Positions 1 to 7,940 of a DNA stretch of 64,000 nt are shown piece after piece. A model generated the notes under the pieces. The model was not told the DNA's origin, searched no databases, and saw only the letters and a list, made by a program, of their open reading frames with translations. Numbering within the stretch: the first letter of the stretch is position 1; each line of letters begins with the position of its first letter. Source of the stretch: an uncultured Bacteroidales bacterium (GTDB taxonomy: Bacteria > Bacteroidota > Bacteroidia > Bacteroidales > Paludibacteraceae); the NCBI GenBank assembly GCA_900317745.1, contig ONHW01000005.1, positions 1-64,000 on the forward strand, written 5' to 3'. The position numbers and the translations under genes were made by a program.

Positions 1-1
1 T

Positions 2-166
2 CTTGGGCTGATGCCCCTGCTGGTGGGGTTCGTGGCAGCGTTTGCTACCGGATGTTTCGCTTGCAAGTTTATGCTTAACATTGTCCGCAAACAGAAATTG
101 ATATACTTTGCCATCTACTGCCTATGTGCTGGTGCCTTTGCTATATGCTGGCATGTTTTCGCGTAA
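2..166 (+). CDS. uppP: Undecaprenyl-diphosphatase, C-terminal fragment (cut by window edge)
   Basis: Only the last 54 codons are inside the window, in the frame starting at base 2 and ending at TAA 164-166. The visible peptide is two hydrophobic helices joined by a short basic turn ([18 protein letters not shown], then [14 protein letters not shown]). This matches the C-terminal membrane segments of BacA/UppP, which recycles undecaprenyl pyrophosphate in the inner membrane for cell-wall synthesis. The catalytic motifs lie upstream of the window. Its position directly before truB and queA is the usual Bacteroidales order, which supports the call. The truB start lies 36 nt downstream, so the genes are probably co-transcribed. 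Confidence 0.8.
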   Translation, partial: LGLMPLLVGFVAAFATGCFACKFMLNIVRKQKLIYFAIYCLCAGAFAICWHVFA

Positions 167-201
167 ACTGATTGTTTGTTAATTGCACACCTCGCCCGTC
201 T

Positions 202-900
202 ATGGATTTTCTTACAGGAGAGATATTGGCTTTTGACAAACCGTTGCATTGGACGAGTTTCGATGTTGTGAACCGCGTGCGCGGAATGTTGTGCCGCGCA
301 TTGGGGGTGAAGAAACTGAAGGTCGGACATGCCGGCACATTGGATCCGTTAGCTACCGGCGTTGTGATTGTCTGTACAGGAAAGAAGACGAAGCAGATTG
401 ACGAACTGATGAATCATACCAAGGTGTATGAGGCTGTACTGCAACTGGGATCCACTACTCCAAGTTTCGATTTGGAACATCCAATTGACGCCACGTATCC
501 GACAGCTCATATCACACAAAAGTTGCTTGACGAAGTCTTACCGACTTTCATAGGCGAACAGTGGCAGGTGCCGCCCGCATATTCTGCGGTAAAAATTAAT
601 GGGAAACGTGCCTATGAATACGCACGTAAAGGGCAACAGGATACAATTGACATCAAGCCCAAACTGCTGGTGATTGATGAAATAGAGCAACTGAACTTTG
701 ACCCCGAAAAAATGCAATTGACATTGCGGGTCGTTTGCTCGAAAGGAACGTATATTCGCGCTCTGGCAAGAGATATAGGTCAACGCCTGCAGTCCGGGGC
801 ACATTTGATTGCTCTGCGGCGCACAAGAGTGGGCAATTACTCTATTGATAATTGCACTACAATTGAAGATTTGCAAGAACAACTGAGTGCTAATAACTGA
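202..900 (+). CDS. truB: tRNA pseudouridine(55) synthase TruB
   Basis: Isomerises U55 to pseudouridine in the T-arm of tRNAs in the cytoplasm. The 232-residue product opens with GEILAFDKPLHWTSFDVV, the typical TruB N-terminus, and carries the catalytic block VGHAGTLDPLATG at residues 41-53 with catalytic Asp48. The later RVVCSKGTYIRALARDIG segment is the conserved KGTYIRsLa motif. An upstream TTG at 172 would add ten residues with no family resemblance, so ATG 202 is preferred. It sits between uppP and queA, each gap under 40 nt. Length is slightly short of the E. coli enzyme, as is common in Bacteroidetes, where the C-terminal PUA-like part is reduced. Confidence 0.95.
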   Translation: MDFLTGEILAFDKPLHWTSFDVVNRVRGMLCRALGVKKLKVGHAGTLDPLATGVVIVCTGKKTKQIDELMNHTKVYEAVLQLGSTTPSFDLEHPIDATYPTAHITQKLLDEVLPTFIGEQWQVPPAYSAVKINGKRAYEYARKGQQDTIDIKPKLLVIDEIEQLNFDPEKMQLTLRVVCSKGTYIRALARDIGQRLQSGAHLIALRRTRVGNYSIDNCTTIEDLQEQLSANN

Positions 901-929
901 TAGCAGAAAAATAGATTATTTAAATATAT

Positions 930-2054
930 ATGAAACTGAGTGAGTTTAAGTTCAAATTACCTGACAGCCAGATTGCGCAGTTCCCTCCTTTGCATCGCGA
1001 GGATGCCAAGATGTTGGTGCTGCACCGATCAACGGGTAAGATTGAGCACAAGACGGTGTCGGATGTAGTGAATTATTTCGACGAGCATGACTTGATGGTA
1101 TTCAATGACTCCAAGGTCTTTCCTGCCCGTCTGTATGGCGTTAAAGAAAAGACGAATGCCGAAATTGAAATATTCCTCTTGCGTGAACTGAATCACGAGG
1201 AATCGTGTTGGGACGCGCTGGTGGAACCGGCTCGAAAGATTCGTATTGGTAACAAACTATATATTGATGAGGATAATACGATCATCGGTGAAATTGTTGA
1301 TAACACGACATCACGCGGACGTACTATCCGTTTTGAGTCCGATTATACGCCCGACAAACTCTTGCAGCAACTCTATGCAATGGGAACAACACCGCTGCCG
1401 GAGTATATCCGCCGTCCGATGAAGGCTGAAACTGCGCGTAACTTCCGCAAGGAGTTCCTTGTTGAAGAAGATGTGGAACTCGAACCCATTATACGTGAGA
1501 TGGATGAGGAACGCTATCAGTCCATCTTTGCCAAGAATGTTGGTGCAGTCGCTGCACCGGCACCATCAATGCATGTGAGCAAGAACCTGCTCAAACGCAT
1601 TGAGATTCGTGGCATAAATTATACAACGCTTACCTCGCATGTAGGTTTGGGTAATTTCAAGATTGTGGATGTCGAAGACTTGAACAAGCACAAGGTTGAC
1701 TCCGAACAAATCATTGTGACTGAACCCTGTGTGGAGGCAGTCAATCTGGCGAAGCGCCAGCGTCGGCAGATTTGTGCTGTCGGCACCGAGGTGTTCCGTG
1801 CACTTGAGTCTGTGGCTGGTACCACCGGACAAATTAAGGAGTATGAGGGGTGGACCAACCGTTTCATCTATCCTCCATACGAGGCACTGGTGCCCACAGC
1901 GCTGCTGGTTAATTTCTACTTCCCGCTCTCGCTCCAACTGATGATGGTGACTGCTTTTGGAGGCTACGAGAAGGTGATGGCGGCATACAAGGAGGCTCTG
2001 AAGAAAGGATATCGCTTTGGCGATTATGGTGATGCAATGCTGATTGTGAACTAA
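930..2054 (+). CDS. queA: QueA-like S-adenosylmethionine:tRNA ribosyltransferase-isomerase, divergent motifs
   Basis: QueA transfers and isomerises the ribosyl of SAM onto preQ1 in tRNA, making epoxyqueuosine. The 374-residue protein aligns over its whole length with Bacteroidales QueA: MKLSEFKFKLP start, VFNDSKVFPARLYG at 57-70, DNTTSRGRTIRF at 124-135, and a C-terminal GYRFGDYGDAMLIVN. Three normally invariant segments are changed. The family PTAGLHF reads PAPSMHV (210-216), the usual TNFHLP/SNFHLP reads VNFYFP (327-332), and the following ST pair reads SL. There is also a charged insertion of roughly 28 residues at about 164-191, so it is longer than the usual ~350. The frame is intact, so it is not an obvious pseudogene. 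Whether it still makes queuosine is uncertain. Confidence 0.85.
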   Translation: MKLSEFKFKLPDSQIAQFPPLHREDAKMLVLHRSTGKIEHKTVSDVVNYFDEHDLMVFNDSKVFPARLYGVKEKTNAEIEIFLLRELNHEESCWDALVEPARKIRIGNKLYIDEDNTIIGEIVDNTTSRGRTIRFESDYTPDKLLQQLYAMGTTPLPEYIRRPMKAETARNFRKEFLVEEDVELEPIIREMDEERYQSIFAKNVGAVAAPAPSMHVSKNLLKRIEIRGINYTTLTSHVGLGNFKIVDVEDLNKHKVDSEQIIVTEPCVEAVNLAKRQRRQICAVGTEVFRALESVAGTTGQIKEYEGWTNRFIYPPYEALVPTALLVNFYFPLSLQLMMVTAFGGYEKVMAAYKEALKKGYRFGDYGDAMLIVN

Positions 2055-2088
2055 ATAGCCTTCCTCAATCAGGAATCAGAAACAGAAA

Positions 2089-2751
2089 ATGAACGTCCGT
2101 ATCAATGAATCGTGGCGTGCGGTGTTGCAGCCTGAGTTCGACAAACCGTATTTTGAGATCCTAACATCGTATGTTCGTCATGCGTATGCTTCTTCGGTTT
2201 GTTATCCGCCTGCTAAATTGATTTTCCATGCTTTCGACGCGTGCCCTTTTGATAAGGTGCGCGTCGTTATATTGGGCCAGGATCCGTATCATGAGCCCGG
2301 ACAGGCTGAAGGATGGGCGTTCTCTGTGCCTGATGGAGTACGTATCCCTCCAAGCCTTGAAAATATTTACAAGGAGTTGCAACGCGATTTGGGCAAACCT
2401 GTTCCTACATCCGGACATTTGGAGTCGTGGGTCAATCAAGGAGTGTTGCTTCTCAACGCCACACTTACTGTTGAGGCACACCGTGCCGGCAGTCATCAAG
2501 GGAAGGGCTGGGAAGAACTGACTGATGCGGCTATCATGGCCCTCAATGAGAAACGTGAACATCTTGTGTTTATGCTTTGGGGTAGTTATGCACAACGCAA
2601 AGGACAATTCATCAATCGACGCAAGCATTTAGTGCTTGAAGCACCACATCCCAGTCCGTTGTCTGCGTATCGCGGATTCATAGGATGCGGACATTTCTCT
2701 GCTGCCAACGATTATCTCATCCGCTACCACCAGTCACCTATTGAATGGTAA
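2089..2751 (+). CDS. ung: Uracil-DNA glycosylase, family 1
   Basis: Excises uracil from DNA to start base-excision repair. The 220-residue product has the family-1 water-activating motif GQDPYHEPGQAEGWAFSVP (Asp and the Tyr that excludes thymine), the PPSLENIYKEL segment, and the C-terminal DNA-intercalation loop HPSPLSAYRGFIGCGHFS, whose His contacts uracil O2. Length is normal. It lies 34 nt after queA, so it is likely the last gene of the uppP-truB-queA-ung unit. It ends before a strong hairpin at 2800-2830. Confidence 0.95.
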   Translation: MNVRINESWRAVLQPEFDKPYFEILTSYVRHAYASSVCYPPAKLIFHAFDACPFDKVRVVILGQDPYHEPGQAEGWAFSVPDGVRIPPSLENIYKELQRDLGKPVPTSGHLESWVNQGVLLLNATLTVEAHRAGSHQGKGWEELTDAAIMALNEKREHLVFMLWGSYAQRKGQFINRRKHLVLEAPHPSPLSAYRGFIGCGHFSAANDYLIRYHQSPIEW

Positions 2752-2799
2752 GCACTCTCCAGTATCTCTCGTGAATGGAGGTATATGTGCATTAACAAG

Positions 2800-2830
2800 A
2801 CAAAGTGAGTCCGGTTGGAACTCACTTTGT
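2800..2830. terminator. Bidirectional hairpin between convergent ung and efp
   Basis: A perfect 11-bp inverted repeat (ACAAAGTGAGT / ACTCACTTTGT) with a 9-nt loop lies in the 100-nt gap between convergent genes. There is no long T-tract on either side, so termination activity is inferred from position and stem strength. Confidence 0.6.
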
Positions 2831-2851
2831 ACAGTTATTCAAAGGAACGAA

Positions 2852-3415
2852 TTACTTTACGCGCTCGCAGTAACTGCCGTCACGCGTATCAACGCGGATA
2901 ATCTCGCCTTCGTTGATGAACAGCGGCACGCGAATCTCGGCACCGGTCTCCAACTTGGCAGGCTTGAGCGTGTTCGTAGCAGTGTCGCCGCGCAGACCCG
3001 GCTCCGTGTAAGCAACTGCCAACTCAACCTTGGCAGGAAGTTCTGCGAACAGAATAGTGTCAGTTGATGCGTCGGAAACAACATCAACTACAAAGCCTTC
3101 TTTCAGGTAGTCAACGCCTGTTATCAGGTCGTGAGCGATGGGTACCTGCTCGTAAGTCTCATTGTTCATGAAGATGTAATCCTCGCCTTCTTTGTACAGG
3201 AACTGATACGGACGACGCTCAACACGTACATCCTCCAGTTTCTCGCCGATATTGAAGCGGCGCTCCAGAACGCGACCGTCAACTACATCCTTGAACTTAA
3301 CACGCATAATCGTGTTTCCCTTGCCTGGTTTAACATGCAAAAATTCGATAACGAAATACAAACGACCGTCCATACGAATACAAACGCCGTTCTTGATGTC
3401 TTGTGAGTTAATCAT
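2852..3415 (-). CDS. efp: Elongation factor P
   Basis: Binds the ribosome between P and E sites and relieves stalling at polyproline stretches. The 187-residue product has the KOW-like N-domain with the tip loop VKPGKGN (Lys32 sits where modified lysines of EF-P are found), FMNNETYEQ in the OB domain, and the C-terminal GDTATNTLKPAKLETGAEIRV block of domain III, ending DTRDGSYCERVK. An 85-residue upstream extension in frame is rejected because it crosses a clear promoter and has no similarity to EF-P; ATG at 3415 gives the canonical start MINSQDIKNG. I saw no EpmA or EarP-type modification gene in the window. Confidence 0.95.
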   Translation of the reverse strand: MINSQDIKNGVCIRMDGRLYFVIEFLHVKPGKGNTIMRVKFKDVVDGRVLERRFNIGEKLEDVRVERRPYQFLYKEGEDYIFMNNETYEQVPIAHDLITGVDYLKEGFVVDVVSDASTDTILFAELPAKVELAVAYTEPGLRGDTATNTLKPAKLETGAEIRVPLFINEGEIIRVDTRDGSYCERVK

Positions 3416-3493
3416 AAATTCTTTTCTATTTAAATTACTATAATATTTCCTTTTGTTAACCTGTCTTCGCGCACAATCTGCAGAAAACATCTG

Positions 3494-3525
3494 CAAAGAT
3501 ACAAAAAAATATACATATTTGCAAA
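3494..3525 (-). promoter_or_regulatory. Bacteroidetes-type promoter for efp
   Basis: On the minus strand a TATCTTTG -7 box (complement of 3494-3501) is separated by 20 nt from a TTTG -33 box (complement of 3522-3525). This matches the sigma-ABfr consensus and leaves a leader of about 70 nt before the efp ATG. Confidence 0.65.
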
Positions 3526-3560
3526 TTTTTATATAAAAAAGCATAAAATTTGCGCTTTGG

Positions 3561-3592
3561 CTTGCAAATTCAAATAATTTATTGTATCTTTG
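3561..3592 (+). promoter_or_regulatory. Bacteroidetes-type promoter for the marC-rpiB operon
   Basis: TATCTTTG at 3585-3592 follows a CTTG box at 3561-3564 by 20 nt. It faces away from the efp promoter, and the ATG of the MarC-family gene lies about 20 nt downstream. Confidence 0.6.
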
Positions 3593-3612
3593 TACTCCAA
3601 AATGTAATAACC

Positions 3613-4224
3613 ATGGATGCAATTCGTGATTTTTTCGGACCGTTTGATATTTGGCAGGTGCTCTCGTCATTTGTCTTCCTCATTGCTATTATTGATCCTT
3701 TCGGCAATATACCTATTACCATAGGTATGCAAAAGAAGGGAATTAAGATTTATGCCGACCGCGTATGTATAGCCAGTCTGCTTATACTGCTCGCTTTCCT
3801 TTTCCTCGGAGAGTGGATACTCAAACTCTTCGGCGTGCAAATTGAATACTTTGCTATCGCCGGAGGATTTGTCATCTTCTTGATGGCGATGGAAATGGTG
3901 TTGGACATAACCATCTTTCAGAACGACAAACTTGAGGGGGAAGTAGCCGGTGGTGGCTCGATTGTACCTCTGGCATTCCCGATGTACGCAGGTCCCGGCG
4001 CATTTACAGCGCTACTTGCTATCACCGCTGAATACAATATCTTGAACTTGTGTATCTCACTGATGCTTTGTATGTTGGTTCTCTATCTTGTACTGATCGG
4101 TACGAACTGGCTGACCAAGTACCTTGGGACAACGGCGTTGTATATTATTCGTAAGTTCTTTGGAATAATCGTGCTTGCGATTGCTTGTAAACTGATGTTC
4201 GGTAATCTGGCTGTCATCTTCTAA
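3613..4224 (+). CDS. MarC family integral membrane protein
   Basis: A 203-residue inner-membrane protein with about six hydrophobic segments and the MarC/UPF0056 signature FLIAIIDPFGNIPITIGM near residues 23-40, plus VPLAFPMYAGPGAFTALL in the second half. The biochemical role of the family is not settled; despite the name, a part in multiple antibiotic resistance was not supported. ATG 3613 is chosen because the upstream in-frame ATG at 3550 lies inside the promoter. It begins a tight operon with 12-nt gaps to the next genes. Confidence 0.88.
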   Translation: MDAIRDFFGPFDIWQVLSSFVFLIAIIDPFGNIPITIGMQKKGIKIYADRVCIASLLILLAFLFLGEWILKLFGVQIEYFAIAGGFVIFLMAMEMVLDITIFQNDKLEGEVAGGGSIVPLAFPMYAGPGAFTALLAITAEYNILNLCISLMLCMLVLYLVLIGTNWLTKYLGTTALYIIRKFFGIIVLAIACKLMFGNLAVIF

Positions 4225-4236
4225 ATTATCGTAGCG

Positions 4237-5292
4237 ATGAAAAAGATATTGTTCGTTTGTGCCTCATTCCTGTTGTTTGCAGCATGCTCGCGCGCACCAC
4301 AATTTGAAGTGAGTGGCACGATTACCGATGCTCAGGGCGAGACTCTGTATCTGGAACACACGGGTCTAACTGCAACTGAGGTGGAAGACTCTTGCTTACT
4401 ATCTTCTGATGGATCATATTGCCTGCATGGCGCAGCACCTGAATTTCCGGACTTTTACCGTTTGCGCATTGGGAATACCTATGCTGTACTGGCTGTCGAT
4501 TCTGTTGAGCATATTTCACTCACTACCTCACTCGACAGTCTCTCGCTGACAAATGACTTTGTGGGATCACCTCAAAGTGTGCAGATCGCGCAGTTAAGGC
4601 GTTCGTTGCGCACGCAACCCATCGATGATCATCGCAGGTATGCGCAATCGGTAATCCTTGCTAACCCGCGCTCACTGACCGCCTATTATGCTGTATTTCA
4701 ATCCAAACAGGGTGAGCCCGTGTTTGATATGTCTGACCCAAAGCAACTGAACTACTATCGGGCGGTCGCTACATCAATGAGCATTGCTATGCCTGATTAT
4801 GTGCGAACAAAGACGCTTTGTGCACAGGTGATTGCCGTCATGACTGCCGAACGACAAGCGCTCAATGCTATGGCTCTACGACAATATATCGACGAGAGTG
4901 AACCAGCATTCCTCGACATCGAACTGCCGAACATCTATGGCGATACTTGTCGCTTGAGCGAACACAAGGGGAAAGTGATTGTTCTTGACTTCTCCCACTC
5001 GCAAATGGATCAAGGCAATGCGTACGTGCTTGCATTGCGCGAACTGGACAACAAATACCACAAGCGAGGTTTGGATATTTTCTCCGTAAGTGTCGATGGC
5101 ACGAAACTGTATTGGGAAGAGTGGGTGAAGAATCTGCCTTGGACCTGCGTACGCACTGAGACTACAGCACCTCTGCTCACTTATAACGTGACCACCATTC
5201 CCACATTGTTCCTAATCGATAGAACAGGTATGGTACAAGGCCGTTACACCGACTTCAACCAACTCGAACAGGATATACGTAAATTTTTGTAA
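4237..5292 (+). CDS. TlpA-like thioredoxin-fold lipoprotein lacking the CxxC pair
   Basis: A 351-residue envelope lipoprotein: signal peptide with lipobox FAAC (Cys17), an N-terminal DUF4369-like beta domain (about 22-110), a helical middle, and a C-terminal AhpC/TSA-thioredoxin fold (about 225-351). In TlpA/ResA relatives the KVIVLDF strand is followed by a W-C-x-x-C redox site. Here residues 251-260 read DFSHSQMDQG with no cysteine. The cis-proline loop TTIPTLFLID (319-328) is retained. It is probably redox-inactive, with a binding or scaffold role; this is inference. It lies between marC-like and rpiB with 12-nt gaps. Confidence 0.82.
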   Translation: MKKILFVCASFLLFAACSRAPQFEVSGTITDAQGETLYLEHTGLTATEVEDSCLLSSDGSYCLHGAAPEFPDFYRLRIGNTYAVLAVDSVEHISLTTSLDSLSLTNDFVGSPQSVQIAQLRRSLRTQPIDDHRRYAQSVILANPRSLTAYYAVFQSKQGEPVFDMSDPKQLNYYRAVATSMSIAMPDYVRTKTLCAQVIAVMTAERQALNAMALRQYIDESEPAFLDIELPNIYGDTCRLSEHKGKVIVLDFSHSQMDQGNAYVLALRELDNKYHKRGLDIFSVSVDGTKLYWEEWVKNLPWTCVRTETTAPLLTYNVTTIPTLFLIDRTGMVQGRYTDFNQLEQDIRKFL

Positions 5293-5304
5293 TAATCAAT
5301 CAAT

Positions 5305-5751
5305 ATGAACATACAAGGAATGACCATAGCTATGGCGAGTGATCACGCCGGCTATAACCTCAAGCAGGACGTGCGCGCTTGGCTCGAGAACCACGGCGCA
5401 CAAGTAAAAGACTACGGCTGCTACTCTACTGAGAGTTGCGATTATCCCGACTTTGCCCATCCGCTGGCTGAAGCTGTGGAGAAAGGTGAACAACCTTTGG
5501 GTATCGTTATCTGCTCCACAGGAAACGGTATCTGCATGACGGCCAACAAGCACCAGGGCATACGCGCGGCTCTTTGTTGGGATGTACCTTTGGCGCAACT
5601 CGCACGGCAGCACAACAACGCTAACGTACTTGGAATGCCCGCTAATTTCATCAGCCGTGATAAGGCTTTAGAGATTGTCGAGGCGTTCTTTGCTACCGAC
5701 TTTGAAGGCGGACGTCATGAACGCCGCGTCAACAAAATAGCAATCCATTAG
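5305..5751 (+). CDS. rpiB: Ribose 5-phosphate isomerase B
   Basis: Interconverts ribose 5-phosphate and ribulose 5-phosphate in the pentose phosphate pathway. The 148-residue product has IAMASDHAGYNLK at the N-terminus (Asp and His of the active site), the YPDFAHPLAEAV segment, the catalytic-cysteine loop GIVICSTGNGICMTANK, and the phosphate-binding HERRVNKI near the end. An internal ATG at 5320 (MTIAMASDHAG) is an alternative start closer to most family members. Its stop codon overlaps the GTG start of the next gene by one base, suggesting translational coupling. Confidence 0.95.
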   Translation: MNIQGMTIAMASDHAGYNLKQDVRAWLENHGAQVKDYGCYSTESCDYPDFAHPLAEAVEKGEQPLGIVICSTGNGICMTANKHQGIRAALCWDVPLAQLARQHNNANVLGMPANFISRDKALEIVEAFFATDFEGGRHERRVNKIAIH

Positions 5752-6770
5752 TGAACTGTTTATTCACTCGGCTGATCAACCAACTGCGGTGCTGGGGGAG
5801 TTATGCTCTCAGCATCGCAGGCGTGTCTTATGTGCGCTACATGCCAACGTTTGTGTCAGTCGAACCGGCTAACTTCTGCCAATTGTCATGTCCCGAGTGC
5901 CCTGTCGGTATGAACGGGACTGTTTCGATACAGAATGCTGCCAATATCGAGTCAATCCTAGACAATACTCGAACCCATATCGGAGTCATGACGATAGGTG
6001 ACTATAGGAAAATAGTAAGGCAAATAGCTCCTTATGCCCATACGATTCAATTGTTCTGGCAGGGAGAACCTCTATTGAATGACCAACTCCATGAAATGGT
6101 TAGCATAGCGCATGAAGCTGGTTTATACACTATTATCTCCACCAATGCCCAACGACTCGATTTGGATTTGGCGCGCGCATTAAATCATGCGGGATTGAAT
6201 CGTATTATCGTCAGTATGGACGGCTGGACGCAATCTACGTATAAGAAGTACCGCCGTGGCGGTAGTGTCGATAAAGTCAAACAGGCTGTGCGCTGGCTCA
6301 GGCAAGCCAAGCAGGAGTCACATTCGCGCTTGTTAATAGAACTGCAGTGCCTTTATTTGAAAACCAATGAGACGGAGTGGGATATCTTCCGGCGCGAGTA
6401 CAAAGCATTGGGAGCTGATAAACTTACAATGAAAACCGCCCAACTCTACGATTACAAACACGGCTCACCGCTCATGCCTTCCAATCAGCGTTTCTCCCGA
6501 TATAAGTGGGAGAAACGTACCCAAACCTTTGTTCCCAAACGCCCGATGCGCAATCGGTGTTATCGCTTGTGGAGCGGATGTGTGATTGACGTACACGGCA
6601 ATCTGCTGCCTTGCTGCTACGACAAATTACAGCAACATTCTTTCGGCAATCTGCTGCAACCCGGCATAACCCTGCAAGACCTATGGCACAACAAACGCGC
6701 CGAAACTTTCCGGCGCGCTGTAATAACCAATAGGTCTGCAATGGCTATATGTACGAACTGTGACGAGTAA
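5751..6770 (+). CDS. Radical SAM/SPASM domain protein
   Basis: A 339-residue radical SAM protein. The CxxxCxxC cluster motif is CQLSCPEC in ANFCQLSCPECPVGMNG, and a glycine-rich QLFWQGEPLLN strand follows. The C-terminal SPASM-like region has CYRLWSGCVIDVHGNLLPCC and a final CTNC, which would bind one or more auxiliary Fe-S clusters. Such proteins often mature peptides or modify glycans or lipids; no candidate precursor peptide is visible nearby, so the substrate is unknown. GTG 5751 overlaps the rpiB stop. It ends at 6770, exactly abutting the stop of the convergent glycosyltransferase with no terminator between. Confidence 0.85.
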   Translation: MNCLFTRLINQLRCWGSYALSIAGVSYVRYMPTFVSVEPANFCQLSCPECPVGMNGTVSIQNAANIESILDNTRTHIGVMTIGDYRKIVRQIAPYAHTIQLFWQGEPLLNDQLHEMVSIAHEAGLYTIISTNAQRLDLDLARALNHAGLNRIIVSMDGWTQSTYKKYRRGGSVDKVKQAVRWLRQAKQESHSRLLIELQCLYLKTNETEWDIFRREYKALGADKLTMKTAQLYDYKHGSPLMPSNQRFSRYKWEKRTQTFVPKRPMRNRCYRLWSGCVIDVHGNLLPCCYDKLQQHSFGNLLQPGITLQDLWHNKRAETFRRAVITNRSAMAICTNCDE

Positions 6771-7940
6771 TCAAGTAGCCTGTTTCTTGTCCTCCAAATG
6801 CTCGTACAATGCACAAAAGGTGCGAGTCATTTTGTCCCAGTTGTATTTGTCTTTCTCCTTGCGCAGATAATCAATATACGCCTGCTCGCGATCTTGTGCG
6901 TAATAATCTCGCAGTGCATCGGCTATAGCTTCACTCTTTGGCTCAACAGCATAACCCATCTTCCCGTGATGAACAATCTCTGCCAACCCGCCTACATTGG
7001 TTACGAGCATTGGCTTCTCGAAGTGAAACGCCACTTGAGTCACACCCGACTGGGTGGCAGATTTGTATGGCTGCACAATCAGATTGGCTGCACCAAAGTA
7101 TTTGCGAAGGTCAGCGTCCGGAATAAACTCGTTGCGGATGATTATCCGTTCGTCCAGTTCGGCATTTCGGATTTGTTCGCGATATTTCTGCTCGTCTTCG
7201 TAGAACTCGCCTGCAATTAGCAAACGTAGGTTCGGCAATTCGCCTTTGACGCGCGCAAAAGCGTCAATGAGAAGATCCAACCCTTTGTAAGCTCGTACCA
7301 AGCCAAAGAACAGCATATAGTCGTATTTAGGCTCAAGCGAAAGTGCTTTGCAGGCTGCCGTCTTGCTCATCGGCTCGCCGTAATGGTCGTAGATAGGATG
7401 CGGACTGAAAGCCTTTGGCTTGCTGTGGCTGCTATCCAGACGTTCAATATCTTCTACCACGCTCTTCGATAATGCTACAAACCCGTCTGTGTGCCTGACG
7501 AATGCAGGAGCAAACAATCTGTCAAGCAGGGTAGGCTCATGCGGAATCATATTATGCACGAGTGCCACGCATCGCGTATGTCCGTTACGACGTACAATAC
7601 GCTCGATTGTTGCAAACGCCGGCGCAAAGAATGCCATCCAATAGCAGCAAATCACCAGATCAGGACTCTGCTCGCGCAATAATCGTCCGACTTTAATCCA
7701 TGATAGGGGATTGCATGAGTTGACCGCCCTGCGGATGGTGAGACCAACAGGAGCAGGATCATTGGTTAGTTGTGTCTTGCCTGGAAACAATACTGACGGA
7801 TATTGTGTGGTGAACGTGATGATCTCAACATGATGCCCCTCGGCTTGAAACTGTTGGGCCAACCGTTGATTGAATGTGGCAAGCCCACCCCGAAAGGGGT
7901 AGGCTGTGCCGACAATCACTATGTTCAACGGACGAATCAC
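6771..7940 (-). CDS. Family 4 glycosyltransferase
   Basis: A 389-residue GT-B glycosyltransferase, probably acting on a surface polysaccharide or lipid-linked glycan in the cytoplasm. The N-domain opens NIVIVGTAYPFRGGLATFNQRL, with the glycine-rich donor-side loop. The C-domain has FFGLVRAYKGLDLLIDAFA and the GT4 motif region with the E-x7-E glutamates around FHFEKPMLVTNVGGLAEIV. The start chosen is GTG at 7940, which overlaps the TGA of the upstream carboxyltransferase gene (GTGA). A 13-codon longer ATG start would run inside that gene's lysine-rich tail and lacks family similarity. Acceptor and donor sugars cannot be told from sequence. Confidence 0.87.
   Translation of the reverse strand: MIRPLNIVIVGTAYPFRGGLATFNQRLAQQFQAEGHHVEIITFTTQYPSVLFPGKTQLTNDPAPVGLTIRRAVNSCNPLSWIKVGRLLREQSPDLVICCYWMAFFAPAFATIERIVRRNGHTRCVALVHNMIPHEPTLLDRLFAPAFVRHTDGFVALSKSVVEDIERLDSSHSKPKAFSPHPIYDHYGEPMSKTAACKALSLEPKYDYMLFFGLVRAYKGLDLLIDAFARVKGELPNLRLLIAGEFYEDEQKYREQIRNAELDERIIIRNEFIPDADLRKYFGAANLIVQPYKSATQSGVTQVAFHFEKPMLVTNVGGLAEIVHHGKMGYAVEPKSEAIADALRDYYAQDREQAYIDYLRKEKDKYNWDKMTRTFCALYEHLEDKKQAT

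Noticed and set aside
2741..3067. 108-codon plus-strand frame after ung
   Set aside because: It overlaps the ung end, contains the ung-efp hairpin and then runs antisense through efp.
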